Shown: positions 7,451 to 17,954 of the stretch, in pieces | Layout of the letters: every line of letters begins with the position of its first letter | How positions within the stretch are numbered: the first letter of the stretch is position 1 | Source: Asterella californica | Lineage: Eukaryota; Streptophyta; Marchantiopsida; Marchantiales; Aytoniaceae | Direction of reading: 5' to 3' | Length of the DNA stretch: 64,000 nucleotides | NCBI GenBank assembly: GCA_036924285.1 | Contig: JAYKYS010000006.1 | Span: forward strand, 32,338,001 to 32,402,000 | Notes under the pieces: model-generated | Seen by the model: the letters and a program-made list of their open reading frames with translations, nothing else | What the model was told of the DNA's origin: nothing | Database searches by the model: none | Translations under genes and position numbers: made by a program

Positions 7451-9849
7451 CTAGCTCATTTGCACCTTACAAGTTGAAAGGTTTTGATGGGAGCAACACT
7501 ACCTCTAGACTTCGTCTTGATCACCGGAAAAGACATCTTTATCAAACTGCTCTAGAGAATTTGATGTCTATTACACAGTGGAGCCACAATCTTGACCAAC
7601 GAGATACACAATTGACGGATGTCTTGAAGAAAATTGCAACTCGGTTTTTCTCTCAACACTCAAGCAGAAAGCTCAAAGGTAACCCTTGCAATGGCTGGTT
7701 TGATGAAGAGTGCAAACTTGCTCGGTTAAAGGCTCTAGACAAGGCTTGTGACTTGGAAGCAACAACCTTGTACAAGCAGTTGATCAAACGTAAGAAGAGA
7801 GCTTTCTTGAGAAAGAAAGGCTTGGAACTTGCTTTTGATTTTCAGAAGGATCCCAAAGCTTTTTGGAGACGTTTAGCATCTCGTCCAAGTTCACCAAGTC
7901 TTGATCCTTCAGCTTTGATGTCCTACGTTGAGCAACTATACTTCTCTCCACATGCACCATGTATGCCACAAAGTGAAGGACTACCGCAGACCTTTTCAAT
8001 GGACGAAGTACGACATCAGCTCAGTAGGCTTGCAAGTGGAAAATCTGAGGATCTAGAAGGACTTTCTGCATAGCTACTACAATGGGGAGTTGATTCTCTC
8101 ATTCCTATACTTACCAAGCTTCTGAATGATGCTGCTGTACATGGTTTCCCTAAGAGTTGGTTCATGCGCAAAGTGATTCCCATCCACAAGTCAGGCAAGA
8201 AGGATGATGTTACCAACTATAGAACTATCATGGTGGGTAACATCTTTGCCAAGTTGTATGGGAGCTTGCTAGAGAGAAAACTCAGTGTTTGGGCAGAAGA
8301 ATCCAATGTGAGAGCTCGTTCACAAGCAGGTTTTCGTCCTACCTTTAGCACCATTGATCATATTCTTTGTCTTCGTGTTGCTTGGGAGAAGTCAAAAGGA
8401 AATGGTAAAGCTCTCTATGCTGCTTTTATCGACTACACAAAAGCTTTTGATAGGGTGCCTAGGAAGCTCTTATGGGACAGACTTGTTGCAATTGGTGTTC
8501 CTAAAGACATGATGGCAGCGGTTTCTAAACTCTATGAACGAGTTTATGTGAAGCTTACCTCGACACAATCAAAGGAGATCTTTAGCACTATTGGAGTCAT
8601 TCAAGGTTGTCCTCTCTCCCCTACTCTATTTGGTATCTTCATCGATGACGTGGAGAAATGTCTTGCTGAATTTAGAGGAGAAGGTGTGAAGTTGGGAATC
8701 TATATCATTCAAGCATTGATTTATGCTGATGATATCATCCTTCTATCACGTGATCCTTTGAGTTTACAACGACATTTGGATGCTCTTGAGGTCTTTTGCA
8801 ACAACATGCAGATGGAAGTGAACCTTTCGAAGTCCAAGGTGATGGTGGTGGGTTCAAAAGTGCGCCATTCTTTTCTCTACAAAGGCCAAGTTTTACAACA
8901 AGTGGAGAGTTACAAGTACTTGGGCATTGACTTCTCTCATAACTACAGTTGGGCTTTGTGCATTCATAAGAGAGTTGAAGCTGGTTACAAAGCTTTGTAC
9001 TCTCTTTTGAATCGTTGTCGACGTGCTCATCTCTTAGCATGGGATTTGAGAAAGTTTCTCTTCAGGAGTTTGGTTTTGCCTGTGATACTTTATGGTGTTC
9101 AAGTGTGGGGGCCTGGTGCAAGGAAAGGCGCTTGGGAACGTATCGAGAAGGTTCAAAAAGTGTTCTTACAAGTGGAGCTTGGTGTAAGATGCCAAACACC
9201 ATATGCTATGCTCCTTGCTGAATCTGGTTGCTTATCCGTGGAAGCAGAAGCTCTTTACTTGACTATCATTTATGTCTCAAGAGTGAGATCTCTTGGAGAG
9301 ACGAGATTACCTTGTCAAGCTCTAAGAGCTACATTCTCATTTGGTTGGTATGCTGATGTGGTGGCTTGGTGTGGAAGATGGAACATTTTTGAGCGTGATT
9401 TTGACCTTCCACCTATTGCTCTTCGGGAGTTGATTCAGAAAAGGTTTTTACATGCTATATGGTCTCAACCCAAGACCAAGATGGCTTACTATCAGCAGCA
9501 TGTCAACCCCATGTTGGTGTATTGTGAACAAGAGTACCTCCGGGCACCTATTTCAATCTCTCTTCGACATATCATCGCTCAGCACCGCACTAGCTCTCAT
9601 AGACTTGGCATTGAGGAAGAACGTTGGCTAAACATTGTTAGGAGTGAACGGCTTTGTAGACTTTGTGATTTAGATCAGATAGAGGATGAGGATCATGTAT
9701 TCATTGTATGTCCCTTGTATGATGAGATTAGATGTAGACATAAGATAGTTGCTAGTGATTTCTATACACTTTTACAGATGTCAGCTCTCCCACTAGGGCT
9801 TTATATTAGAGATATAGTTTCTTGTCGTACCAATGCTCTTTTGCATTGA
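7451..9849 (+). pseudogene. LINE ORF2 copy B: linker, reverse transcriptase and zinc knuckle (U1)
   Basis: The frame is continuous from the last EN residues (7451) to the natural ORF2 stop at 9847-9849, except for one TAG at 8071-8073 (GAG in copy A). Downstream of it lies a 561-codon open frame from 8164. Counting from there: HKSGK 8-12, motif A with D90 in FIDYTKAFD, QGCPLSPTLF 147-156, YADD 187-190, YKYLGIDF 250-257, and knuckle Cys498, Cys501, His511, Cys516. No RNase H domain is seen. Only U1 has GAG at 9391-9393; the other copy B frames have TAG there. Adding the EN part of 354-1619 gives an inferred ORF2 of about 1,065 residues, a normal LINE length. Confidence 0.87.
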
Positions 9850-9961
9850 TACGATCTCCTAGGGTTTCCTAGGCTCACATGTTGACTTTGTATTGTATTT
9901 TTTTCTGCCTTTTAACTCTTTGGGTCTTCCGGGCTTGATATTCATTCATTCATTCATTCAT
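9850..9961 (+). mobile_element. 3' UTR and ATTC tail of LINE copy B (U1, tail 4)
   Basis: About 110 bp after the ORF2 stop: a T-rich stretch, AACTC-TTT-GGGTC at 9914-9926 (hairpin with a terminal mismatch), CTTCCGGGCTTGAT, then five ATTC repeats. The short 3' UTR and tetranucleotide tail in place of poly(A) define this LINE family. Confidence 0.8.
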
Positions 9962-10616
9962 ATAATCCTATTGAAAGCGTCGACATATGTAAGAGTGAAT
10001 AAAAATTGCTAGCGACTATCGTATGTCTACATATGATATCCAAGTACAATGGACACATGATGAATGCATGATCTTCATCTTCAATCTGATCTAAATCACA
10101 ATGTTTACAAATACGTTCACTCCTATCAATATTTAACCAACGTCCTTCCTTAATACCAAGTCTATGAGAACTAGTACGATGTTGAACTATCACATGTCGG
10201 AGAGAGGTTGATATAGATGCTTGGAGGTATTCCTGATCGCAATACACCAGCATGAAATTGACTTGCTGCTGATAATAAGTCATCTTGGTCTTAGGTTGAG
10301 ACCATAGAGCATGTAAAAATCTTCTTTGTATCAAGTCACGAAGAGCAATAGGTGGGAGGTTAAAATCACGTTCAGATATGTTCCTTCTCCACACCAAGCC
10401 ACCACATCAGCGTACCAACCAAAAGAGAGTGTAGCTCTTAGAGCTTGACAAGGTAGTCTTGTCTCTCCGAGAGATCTCACCCTAGATACATAGATGATCG
10501 TCAAGTAAAGTGCTTCAGCTTCCAAAGGTAAATAACCACATTCAGCAAGGAGTATAGCATATGGTGCCACATATGGTGCCATAAGGCTAAGGCTCACAAC
10601 CTCGAGCAATATTGGC
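9961..10616 (-). pseudogene. Inverted diverged RT C-terminal fragment (r), U1/U2 boundary
   Basis: The reverse complement of 3095-3750 at high identity (656 bp). Two overlapping minus frames (10609 down to 10331, and 10397 down to 9954) show the same 1-bp frameshift as the direct copy, but here the codon before the zinc knuckle is intact, and the knuckle reads CKHCDLDQ..DEDHAFIMC. It ends at the palindrome CAATATTG beside the ORF1 fragment. Confidence 0.8.
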
Positions 10617-10836
10617 TAAGTTTGCAGATCAGGCACAACGAGATACAGCGATGGCTAACAAAGCTGTCTTGAAGGGGAGACAGATCTGGTTGGATCCTGA
10701 TCTCACACCGCTACAAGCTGAAGCCAAGCAGAAGGAGCTTGTGAAGGTAAAAGAGGCTCAACAAGGAGGGTTCATTGCTTTCTTAAGAGATGGACGTGCT
10801 GTTGTTACACAAAAGAGACGAGATGCTTCCAAATAG
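10612..10836 (+). pseudogene. LINE ORF1 C-terminal fragment (U2)
   Basis: The 74-codon peptide is identical to the U1 copy. The in-frame spacer to EN carries a private T at 10850 (ACC to ACT relative to U1 in the EN frame, silent if read through). Confidence 0.6.
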
Positions 10837-10857
10837 CAGTTTTCGACCTTTAGAGTT

Positions 10858-12126
10858 ATGATGTGGAACATTCATGGGCTTACTAAGTCAAAGTACACAA
10901 GCGCTTTACCAATTTGCAACAAGGCTGATATCATCAACTTGGTGGAGACATGGGAACATGAAGGAAACAATGTACATGAGTTGGATGGTTTTACTTTGAT
11001 CGGCTCTACTTGGAACAAGCGCAAGCAACATAAAGGACGTGGTTTTGGAAGTATTGCAACTTACGTCAGATCTTATTTGCATCAGCTTGTTGAAGTGGTT
11101 CTTCAGGATGTGGGTGGACAATATCATTGGATTCGAGTTGGTGGAGAAAGTAGATCTGCATGTTATATCGCAATCTGCTATTTTGCACCTTTGAACATGT
11201 CTATCTATCAGACTAGAGCATGTAGCACGAGCCAACCTTTCCATCGTCTTTCTATTGATGTTTTGAGATATCAAGAGAAGGGCAAGGTCTTTGTGGTGGG
11301 AGATTTCAATGCTAGAGTTCACACTTGCCAATTCACACAATTCTATGCTCTTGACCACTCTCCTATTCTTGAAGAAGATGATGATCCTACATGGTCCCGT
11401 GCCTCCTTAGATACATCCACCAATGACATGAAAGAACACTTCTTGACTTTTGGAGCAATCTGTAGTTTGAAAATTCTGAACGGTACATCTCGTTTTCCTA
11501 GCTCTAACATGAAAACATACGTCTCTACCTCTGGATCAAGCATAGTAGACTACCTCCTCTCCTCATCTCTTGATAGTTCACTCATTTCAGCATTTGAAGT
11601 TTTGGATCTACAACCTGAATCTGATCACACTCCTCTACTGTCCTCACTATCCTTGTCTAGCTCATTTGCACCTCACAAGTTGAAAGGTTTTGATGGGACC
11701 AACACTACCTCTAGACTTCGTCTTGATCATCGGAAAAGACATCTTTATCAAACTGCTCTAGAGAATTTGATATCTATTACACAGTGGAGTCACAATCTTG
11801 ACCAACGAGATACACAATTGACGGATGTCTTGAAGAAAATTACAACTCGATTTTTCTCTCAACACTCAAGCAGAAAGCTCAAATGTAACCCTTGCAATGG
11901 CTGGTTTGATGAAGAGTGCAAACTTGCTCGATTAAAGGCTCTAGACAAGGCTTGTGACTTGGAAGCAACAACCTTGTATAAGCAGTTGATCAAACGTAAG
12001 AAGAGAGCATTCTTGAGAAAGAAAGGCTTGGAACTTGCTTTTGATTTTCAGAAGGATCCCAAAGCTTTTTGGAGACGTTTAGCATCTCGTCCAAGTTCAC
12101 CAAGTCTTGATCCTTCTGCTTTGTAG
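10858..12126 (+). CDS. LINE endonuclease plus linker (U2)
   Basis: The 422-residue product is identical to U1. It shares with U1 a T at 11490 (TCT serine), where U3 to U6 have C. Confidence 0.85.
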   Translation: MMWNIHGLTKSKYTSALPICNKADIINLVETWEHEGNNVHELDGFTLIGSTWNKRKQHKGRGFGSIATYVRSYLHQLVEVVLQDVGGQYHWIRVGGESRSACYIAICYFAPLNMSIYQTRACSTSQPFHRLSIDVLRYQEKGKVFVVGDFNARVHTCQFTQFYALDHSPILEEDDDPTWSRASLDTSTNDMKEHFLTFGAICSLKILNGTSRFPSSNMKTYVSTSGSSIVDYLLSSSLDSSLISAFEVLDLQPESDHTPLLSSLSLSSSFAPHKLKGFDGTNTTSRLRLDHRKRHLYQTALENLISITQWSHNLDQRDTQLTDVLKKITTRFFSQHSSRKLKCNPCNGWFDEECKLARLKALDKACDLEATTLYKQLIKRKKRAFLRKKGLELAFDFQKDPKAFWRRLASRPSSPSLDPSAL

Positions 12127-13019
12127 AGGTAGTGTTGCTCCCATCAAAACCTTTCAACTTGTAAGGTGCAAATGAGCTAGACAAGGATAGTGAGAACAGT
12201 AGAGGAGTGTGATCAGATTCAGGTTGTAGATCCAAAACTTCAAATGCTGAAATGAGTGAACTATCAAGAGATGAGGAGAGGAGGTAGTCTACTATGCTTG
12301 ATCCAGAGGTAGAGACGTATGTTTTCATGTTAGAGCTAGGAAAACGGGATGTACCGTTCAGAATTTTCAAACTACAGATTGCTCCAAAAGTCAAGAAGTG
12401 TTCTTTCATGTCATTGGTGGATGTATCTAAGGAGGCACGGGACCATGTAGGATCATCATCTTCTTCAAGAATAGGAGAGTGGTCAAGAGCATAGAATTGT
12501 GTGAACTGGCAAGTGTGAACTCTAGCATTGAAATCTCCCACCACAAAGACCTTGCCCTTCTCTTGATATCTCAAAACATCAATAGAAAGACGATGGAAAG
12601 GTTGGCTCGTGCTACATGCTTTAGTCTGATAGATAGACATGTTCAAAGGTGCAAAATAGCAGATTGCGATATAACATGCAGATCTACTTTCTCCACCAAC
12701 TCGAATCCAATGATATTGTCCACCCACATCCTGAAGAACCACTTCAACAAGCTGATGCAAATAAGATCTGACGTAAGTTGCAATACCTCCAAAACCACGT
12801 CCCTTATGTTGCTTGCGCTATGTGAGAGACGTAGTCACCGATCGTACTAATACTCTTTGTATTAGAACTGATTCTTACGTTAGTTATTAATTTTTTATTT
12901 GTATTGTTGTATTGCATTTTTTTATTGCATTTCTGTCTTTTGACTCTTTGGGTCTCCTGGGTTTGATGATAATCATTCATTCATGGGCTTACCGAGTCAA
13001 AGTACACTAGTAGTTTATA
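12124..13019 (-). pseudogene. Inverted EN, 3' end tail 1 and EN scrap (U2)
   Basis: Inverted EN at 12124-12819, plus-strand 3' end with hairpin at 12942-12954, then the 35-bp EN scrap. No difference from U1 noticed. The inverted EN pairs with 11018-11713 of the same unit. Confidence 0.8.
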
Positions 13020-13601
13020 TGAATAAATGAATGAATGAATATCAAGCCCGGAAGACCCAAAGAGTCAAAAGGCAGAAAAAAATACAATACAAAGTCAACA
13101 TGTGAGCCTAGGAAACCCTAGGAGATCGTATCAATGCAAAAGAGCATTGGTACAACAAGAAACTATATCTCTAATATAAAGCCCTAGTGGGAGAGCTGAC
13201 ATCTGTAAAAGTGTATAGAAATCACTAGCAACTATCTTATGTCTACATCTAATCTCATCATACAAGGAACATACAATGAATACATGATCCTCATCCTCTA
13301 TCTGATCTAAATCACAAAGTCTACAAAGCCGTTCACTCTTAACAATGTTTAGCCAACGTCCTTCCTCACTGCCAAGTCTATGAGAGCTAGTGCGGTGCTG
13401 AGCGATGATATGTCGAAGAGAGATTGAAATAGGTGCCCGGAGGTACTCTTGTTCACAATACACCAACATGGGGTTGACATGCTGCTGATAGTAAGCCATC
13501 TTGGTCTTGGGTTGAGACCATATAGCATGTAAAAACCTTTTCTGAATCAACTCCCGAAGAGCAATAGGTGGAAGGTCAAAATCACGCTCAAAAATCACGC
13601 C
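13020..13601 (-). pseudogene. Inverted LINE 3' end with RT C-terminus (U2)
   Basis: The 155-codon minus frame (13598 down to 13131) with an intact zinc knuckle is the same as in U1. Confidence 0.8.
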
Positions 13602-14328
13602 AATATTGCTCGAGGTTGTGAGCCTTAGCCTTATGGCACCATATGTGGCACCATATGCTATACTCCTTGCTGAATGTGGTTATTTACCTTTGGAAGCTGA
13701 AGCACTTTACTTGACGATCATCTATGTATCTAGGGTGAGATCTCTCGGAGAGACAAGACTACCTTGTCAAGCTCTAAGAGCTACACTCTCTTTTGGTTGG
13801 TACGCTGATGTGGTGGCTTGGTGTGGAGAAGGAACATATCTGAACGTGATTTTAACCTCCCACCTATTGCTCTTCGTGACTTGATACAAAGAAGATTTTT
13901 ACATGCTCTATGGTCTCAACCTAAGACCAAGATGACTTATTATCAGCAGCAAGTCAATTCCATGCTGGTGTATTGCGATCAGGAATACCTCCAAGCATCT
14001 ATATCAACCTCTCTCCGACATGTGATAGTTCAACATCGTACTAGTTCTCATAGACTTGGTATTAAGGAATGACGTTGGTTAAATATTGATAAGAGTGAAC
14101 GTATTTGTAAACTTTGTGATTTAGATCAGATTGAAGATGAAGATCATGCATTCATCATATGTCCATTGTACTTGGATATCATATGTAGACATGCGATAGT
14201 CGCTAGCAATTTTTATTCACTCTTACATATGTCGACGCTTTCAATAAGATTATATATGCGAGACGTAGTTACTCATCATACTAATAATCTTCGTATTAGT
14301 ACTGATTCAGACATTAGCTTCTGATTTT
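13599..14328 (+). pseudogene. Diverged RT C-terminal fragment (U2)
   Basis: Same frameshift and same TGA before the knuckle (14070-14072) as in U1. It faces the inverted copy at 9961-10616 across about 3 kb and the one at 20465-21120 across about 6.2 kb. Confidence 0.8.
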
Positions 14329-14345
14329 TAGAAGGACTCCTAAAT

Positions 14346-16212
14346 CTAGAAGGACTTTCTGCAGAGCTACTACAATGGGGAGGTGATTCTCTCATTCCTA
14401 TACTTACCAAGCTTCTGAATGATGCTGCTGTACATGGTTTCCCTAAGAGTTGGTTCATGCGCAAAGTGATTCCCATCCACAAGTCGGGCAAGAAGGATGA
14501 TGTTACCAACTATAGAACTATCATGGTGGGCAACATCTTTGCCAAGTTATATGGGAGCTTGCTAGAGAGAAAACTCAGTGTTTGGGCAGAAGGATCCAAT
14601 GTGAGAGCTCGTTCACAAGCAGGTTTTCGTCCTACTTTTAGCACCATTGATCATATCCTTTGTCTTCGTGTTGCTTGGGAGAAGTCAAAAGAAAATGATA
14701 AATCTCTCTATGCTGCTTTTATCGACTACACAAAAGCTTTTGATAGGGTGCCTAGGAAGCTCTTATGGGATAGATTTGTTGCCATTGGTGTTCCTAAAGA
14801 CATGATGGCAGCGGTTTCTAAACTCTATGAACGAGTTTATGTGAAGCTTACCTCGACACAATCAAAGGAGATCTTTAGCACTATTGGAGTCATTCAAGGT
14901 TGTCCTCTCTCCTCTACTCTATTTGGTATCTTCATCGATGACGTGGAGAAATGTCTTGCTGAATTTGGAGAAGAAGGTGTGAAGTTGGGAATCTATATCA
15001 TTCAAGCATTGATTTATGCTGATGATATCATCCTCCTATCACGTGATCCTTTGAGTTTACAACGACATTTGGATGCTATTGAGGTCTTTTGCAACAACAT
15101 GCAGATGGAAGTGAACCTTTCGAAGTCCAAGGTGATGGTGGTGGGTTCAAAAGTGCGCCATTCTTTTCTCTACAAAGGCCAAGTTTTACAACAAGTGGAG
15201 AGTTACAAGTACTTGGGCATTGACTTCTCTCATAACTACAGTTGGGCTTTGTGCATTCATAAGAGAGTTGAAGCTGGTTACAAAGCTTTGTACTCTCTTT
15301 TGAATCGTTGTCGACGTGCTCATCTCTTAGCATGAGATTTGAGAAAGTTTCTCTTCAGGAGTTTGGGTTTGCCTGTGATACTTTATGGTGTTCAAGTGTG
15401 GGGGCCTGGTGCAAAGAAAGGAGCTTGGGAACGTATCGAGAAGGTTCAAAAAGTGTTCTTACAAGTGGAGCTTGGTGTAAGATGCCAAAAACCATATGCT
15501 ATGCTCCTTGCTGAATCTGGTTGCTTATCCGTGGAAGCAGAAGCTCTTTACTTGACTATCATTTATGTCTCAAGAGTGAGATCCCTTGGAGAGACGAGAT
15601 TACCTTGTCAAGCTCTAAGAGTTACATTCTCATTTGGTTGGTATGCTGATGTGGTGGCTTGGTGTGGAAGATGGAACATTTTTGAGCGTGATTTTGACCT
15701 TCCACCTATTGCTCTTCGGGAGTTGATTCAGAAAAGATTTTTACATGCTATATGGTCTCAACCCAAGACCAAGATGGCTTACTATCAGCAGCATGTCAAC
15801 CCCATGTTGGTGTATTGTGAACAAGAGTACCCCCAACACCGCACTAGCTCTTATAGACTTGGCATTGAGGAAGGACGTTGGCTAAACATTGTTAGGAGTG
15901 AACGGCTTTGTAGACTTTATGATTTAGATCAGATAGAGGATGAGGGATCATGTATTCATTGTATGTCCCTTGTATGATGAGATTAGATGTAGACATAAGA
16001 TAGTTGCTAGTGATTTCTATACACTTTTACAGATGTCAGCTCTCCGACTAGAGCTTTATATTAGAGATATAGTTTCTTGTCGTACCAATGCTCTTTTGCA
16101 TTGATACGATCTCCTAGGGTTTCCTAGGCTCACATGTTGACTTTGTATTGTATTTTTTTCTGCTTTTTGACTCTTTGGGTCTTCCAGGCTTGATATTCAT
16201 TCATTCATTCAT
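14346..16212 (+). pseudogene. RT copy A with in-frame TGA and 3' tail (U2)
   Basis: The RT core is complete with YADD, but the codon after HLLA is TGA at 15333-15335 (TGG in U1), splitting the frame into 14457-15335 and 15339-15977. The six further copy-A-specific bases up to 15622 that U1 lacks are present. A private-type A at 15737 is shared with U3b. The 39-bp deletion and the frameshift through the knuckle are as in U1. Confidence 0.82.
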
Positions 16213-16691
16213 CTGCATGTTGTTGCAAAAGACCTCAAGAGCATCCAAATGTCGTTGTAAACTCAAAGGATCACGTGAAAGAATAATGATATCACCAGCA
16301 TAAATCAATGCTTGAATGATATACATTCTCAACTTCACACTTTTTCCTCCAAATTCAGCAAGACATTTCTCCACGTCATCAATGAAGACCAAATAGAGGA
16401 GGGGAGAGAGGACAACCTTGAATGACTCCAATGGTGCTAAAGATCTCCTTTGATTGTGTCCAGGTGAGCTTCACATAAACTCGTTCATAGAGTTTAGAAA
16501 CCGCTGCTATCATGTCTTCAGGAACACCTGTGGCAACAAGTCTGTCTCATAAGAGCTTCCTAGGCACCTTATCAAAAACTTTTGTGTAGTCGATAAAAGC
16601 AGCATAGAGAGATTTACCATGACTTGTGGATGAGAACCACTTTGTGCATAAACCAACTCTTAGGGAAATCATGTACATCAGCATCATTAAG
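16213..16691 (-). pseudogene. Inverted RT fragment, YAGD (U2)
   Basis: As in U1, with one private C at 16461. Confidence 0.75.
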
Positions 16692-16938
16692 CGCGCAATG
16701 GCTCAAGAGAAGTCACTGCAGTATGGGTTTGGTCTTTGAACCTTGATGCAGCAGGAGGAAGTCCATAAGCAGAAGCTGGAAGCTCTGGAAGCTAACCTCT
16801 GCACCACGGAGAAGATCACAACGAAGTATAAGACGGAAGCTTCTGCTTCTGCCAAGGAGTTGGCGCAACTGTGGAAGAGCAACCATGAGTTGCAGACACG
16901 TCTTCAGCAGCGCGAGCAGAAAGTTCTGCGGATCAGGG
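16692..16938 (+). pseudogene. Coiled-coil segment (U2)
   Basis: Same peptide as U1. The base at 16835 is G (U1 has A), a silent change in a Thr codon; G is the array consensus. Confidence 0.5.
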
Positions 16939-17357
16939 ATAGGAATGAGAGAATGACCTCTCCATTGTAGTAGCTCCGCTGAAAGTCCTTCTAGATCCTC
17001 AGATTTTCCACTTGCGAGTTTCCTGAGCTGATGTTGTACTTCGTCCATTGAAAAAGTCTGCGGTAGTCCTTCACTTTGTGGCATACATGGTGCATGTGGA
17101 GAGAAGTAAAGTTGCTCAACGTAAGACATCAAAGCTGAAGGGTCAAGACTTGGTGAATTTATACACTCTTACTCTTACAGATGCTAACACTTTCACTAGG
17201 ATTATATTTGCAAGACGTAGTTACTCATCATACTAATACTCTTCATATTACTACTGCTTCTTATGTTAGTTATTGAGTTTTGGTTTATGTTTTTGGATTG
17301 TGTTTTGTGTCTTTTGATTCTTTGGGTCTTCCGGGTATGATTATTATCATTTATCAT
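16939..17357. mobile_element. Inverted linker fragment joined to 3' end tail 3 (U2)
   Basis: Minus-strand linker at 16939-17158 followed by a plus-strand 3' end at 17159-17357 with the GATTC-TTT-GGGTC hairpin. No difference from U1 noticed. Confidence 0.65.
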
Positions 17358-17954
17358 AAAGACTTTGTCTTTCTCTTGATATTACATAACATCAACAGAA
17401 TGACGATGGAATGGTTGACTCATACTACATGCTCTGGTGAGATAAATGGGCATGTTCAAAGGTGTAAAATAGCATATTGCAGTATAACATGCAGATCTAG
17501 TCTCTTCACCAACTCAAAGCTAATGATATTGCCCCCCAACATCACGAAGCACCACCTCAACAAGCTGATATAAATGAGAACTTCGGGAGTGATGGTTCTC
17601 CATAGTATTCTTGGGACTTCTCGCGTGAGAAGACTCTCCGGTGTCTCTTCCTGGCTCCTGATCTCTCATCACTGCTGCTACTGCTGCTTGAACCACTGCC
17701 TCTGAGACCTCCTGAACTGCTCGAGGTCCCTCCCGGCCTTCCTCCGTCGGGGCCATCCACACCACTGCCCGTTGGCATGGTCGCGGGTGCTGGTGGGTTC
17801 ACGGACGGCTGCAGGTTGGCTGCAGCTGGGACAGATTCGCGGTTGGGGACGGGTCCGTCCTACCATCCCAAAGCGGTTGCGGAGGCTCTACAGAAATGCC
17901 TCCACGTCCTTCATTGCCTCGCAGATCTCTGAGTTGCTTGACTGACTCGCAGAT
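17358..17954 (-). pseudogene. Old inverted EN and GC-rich segment (U2)
   Basis: EN remnant at 17358-17582 and GC-rich Ser/Gly/Arg-coding segment at 17583-17954, as in U1. Confidence 0.5.

Larger units (their letters stand above)
1..10504 (+). repeat. Array unit U1 (most distinct unit)
   Basis: Complete monomer with an arbitrary start set by the window edge. It differs from the other units at position 5 (c, not a), 6331 (a, not g) and 9391 (G, not T), and at seven sites between 4831 and 5118 where it carries the bases of RT copy B instead of copy A. As a result U1 lacks the two stops that break both RT copies elsewhere in the array. Confidence 0.95.

Noticed and set aside
354..9849. An intact autonomous LINE within a unit
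   Set aside because: EN ends at a rearrangement join at 1620, ORF1 is truncated, and the RT copies carry a stop, a frameshift or no EN; no continuous ORF2 exists in any unit here.
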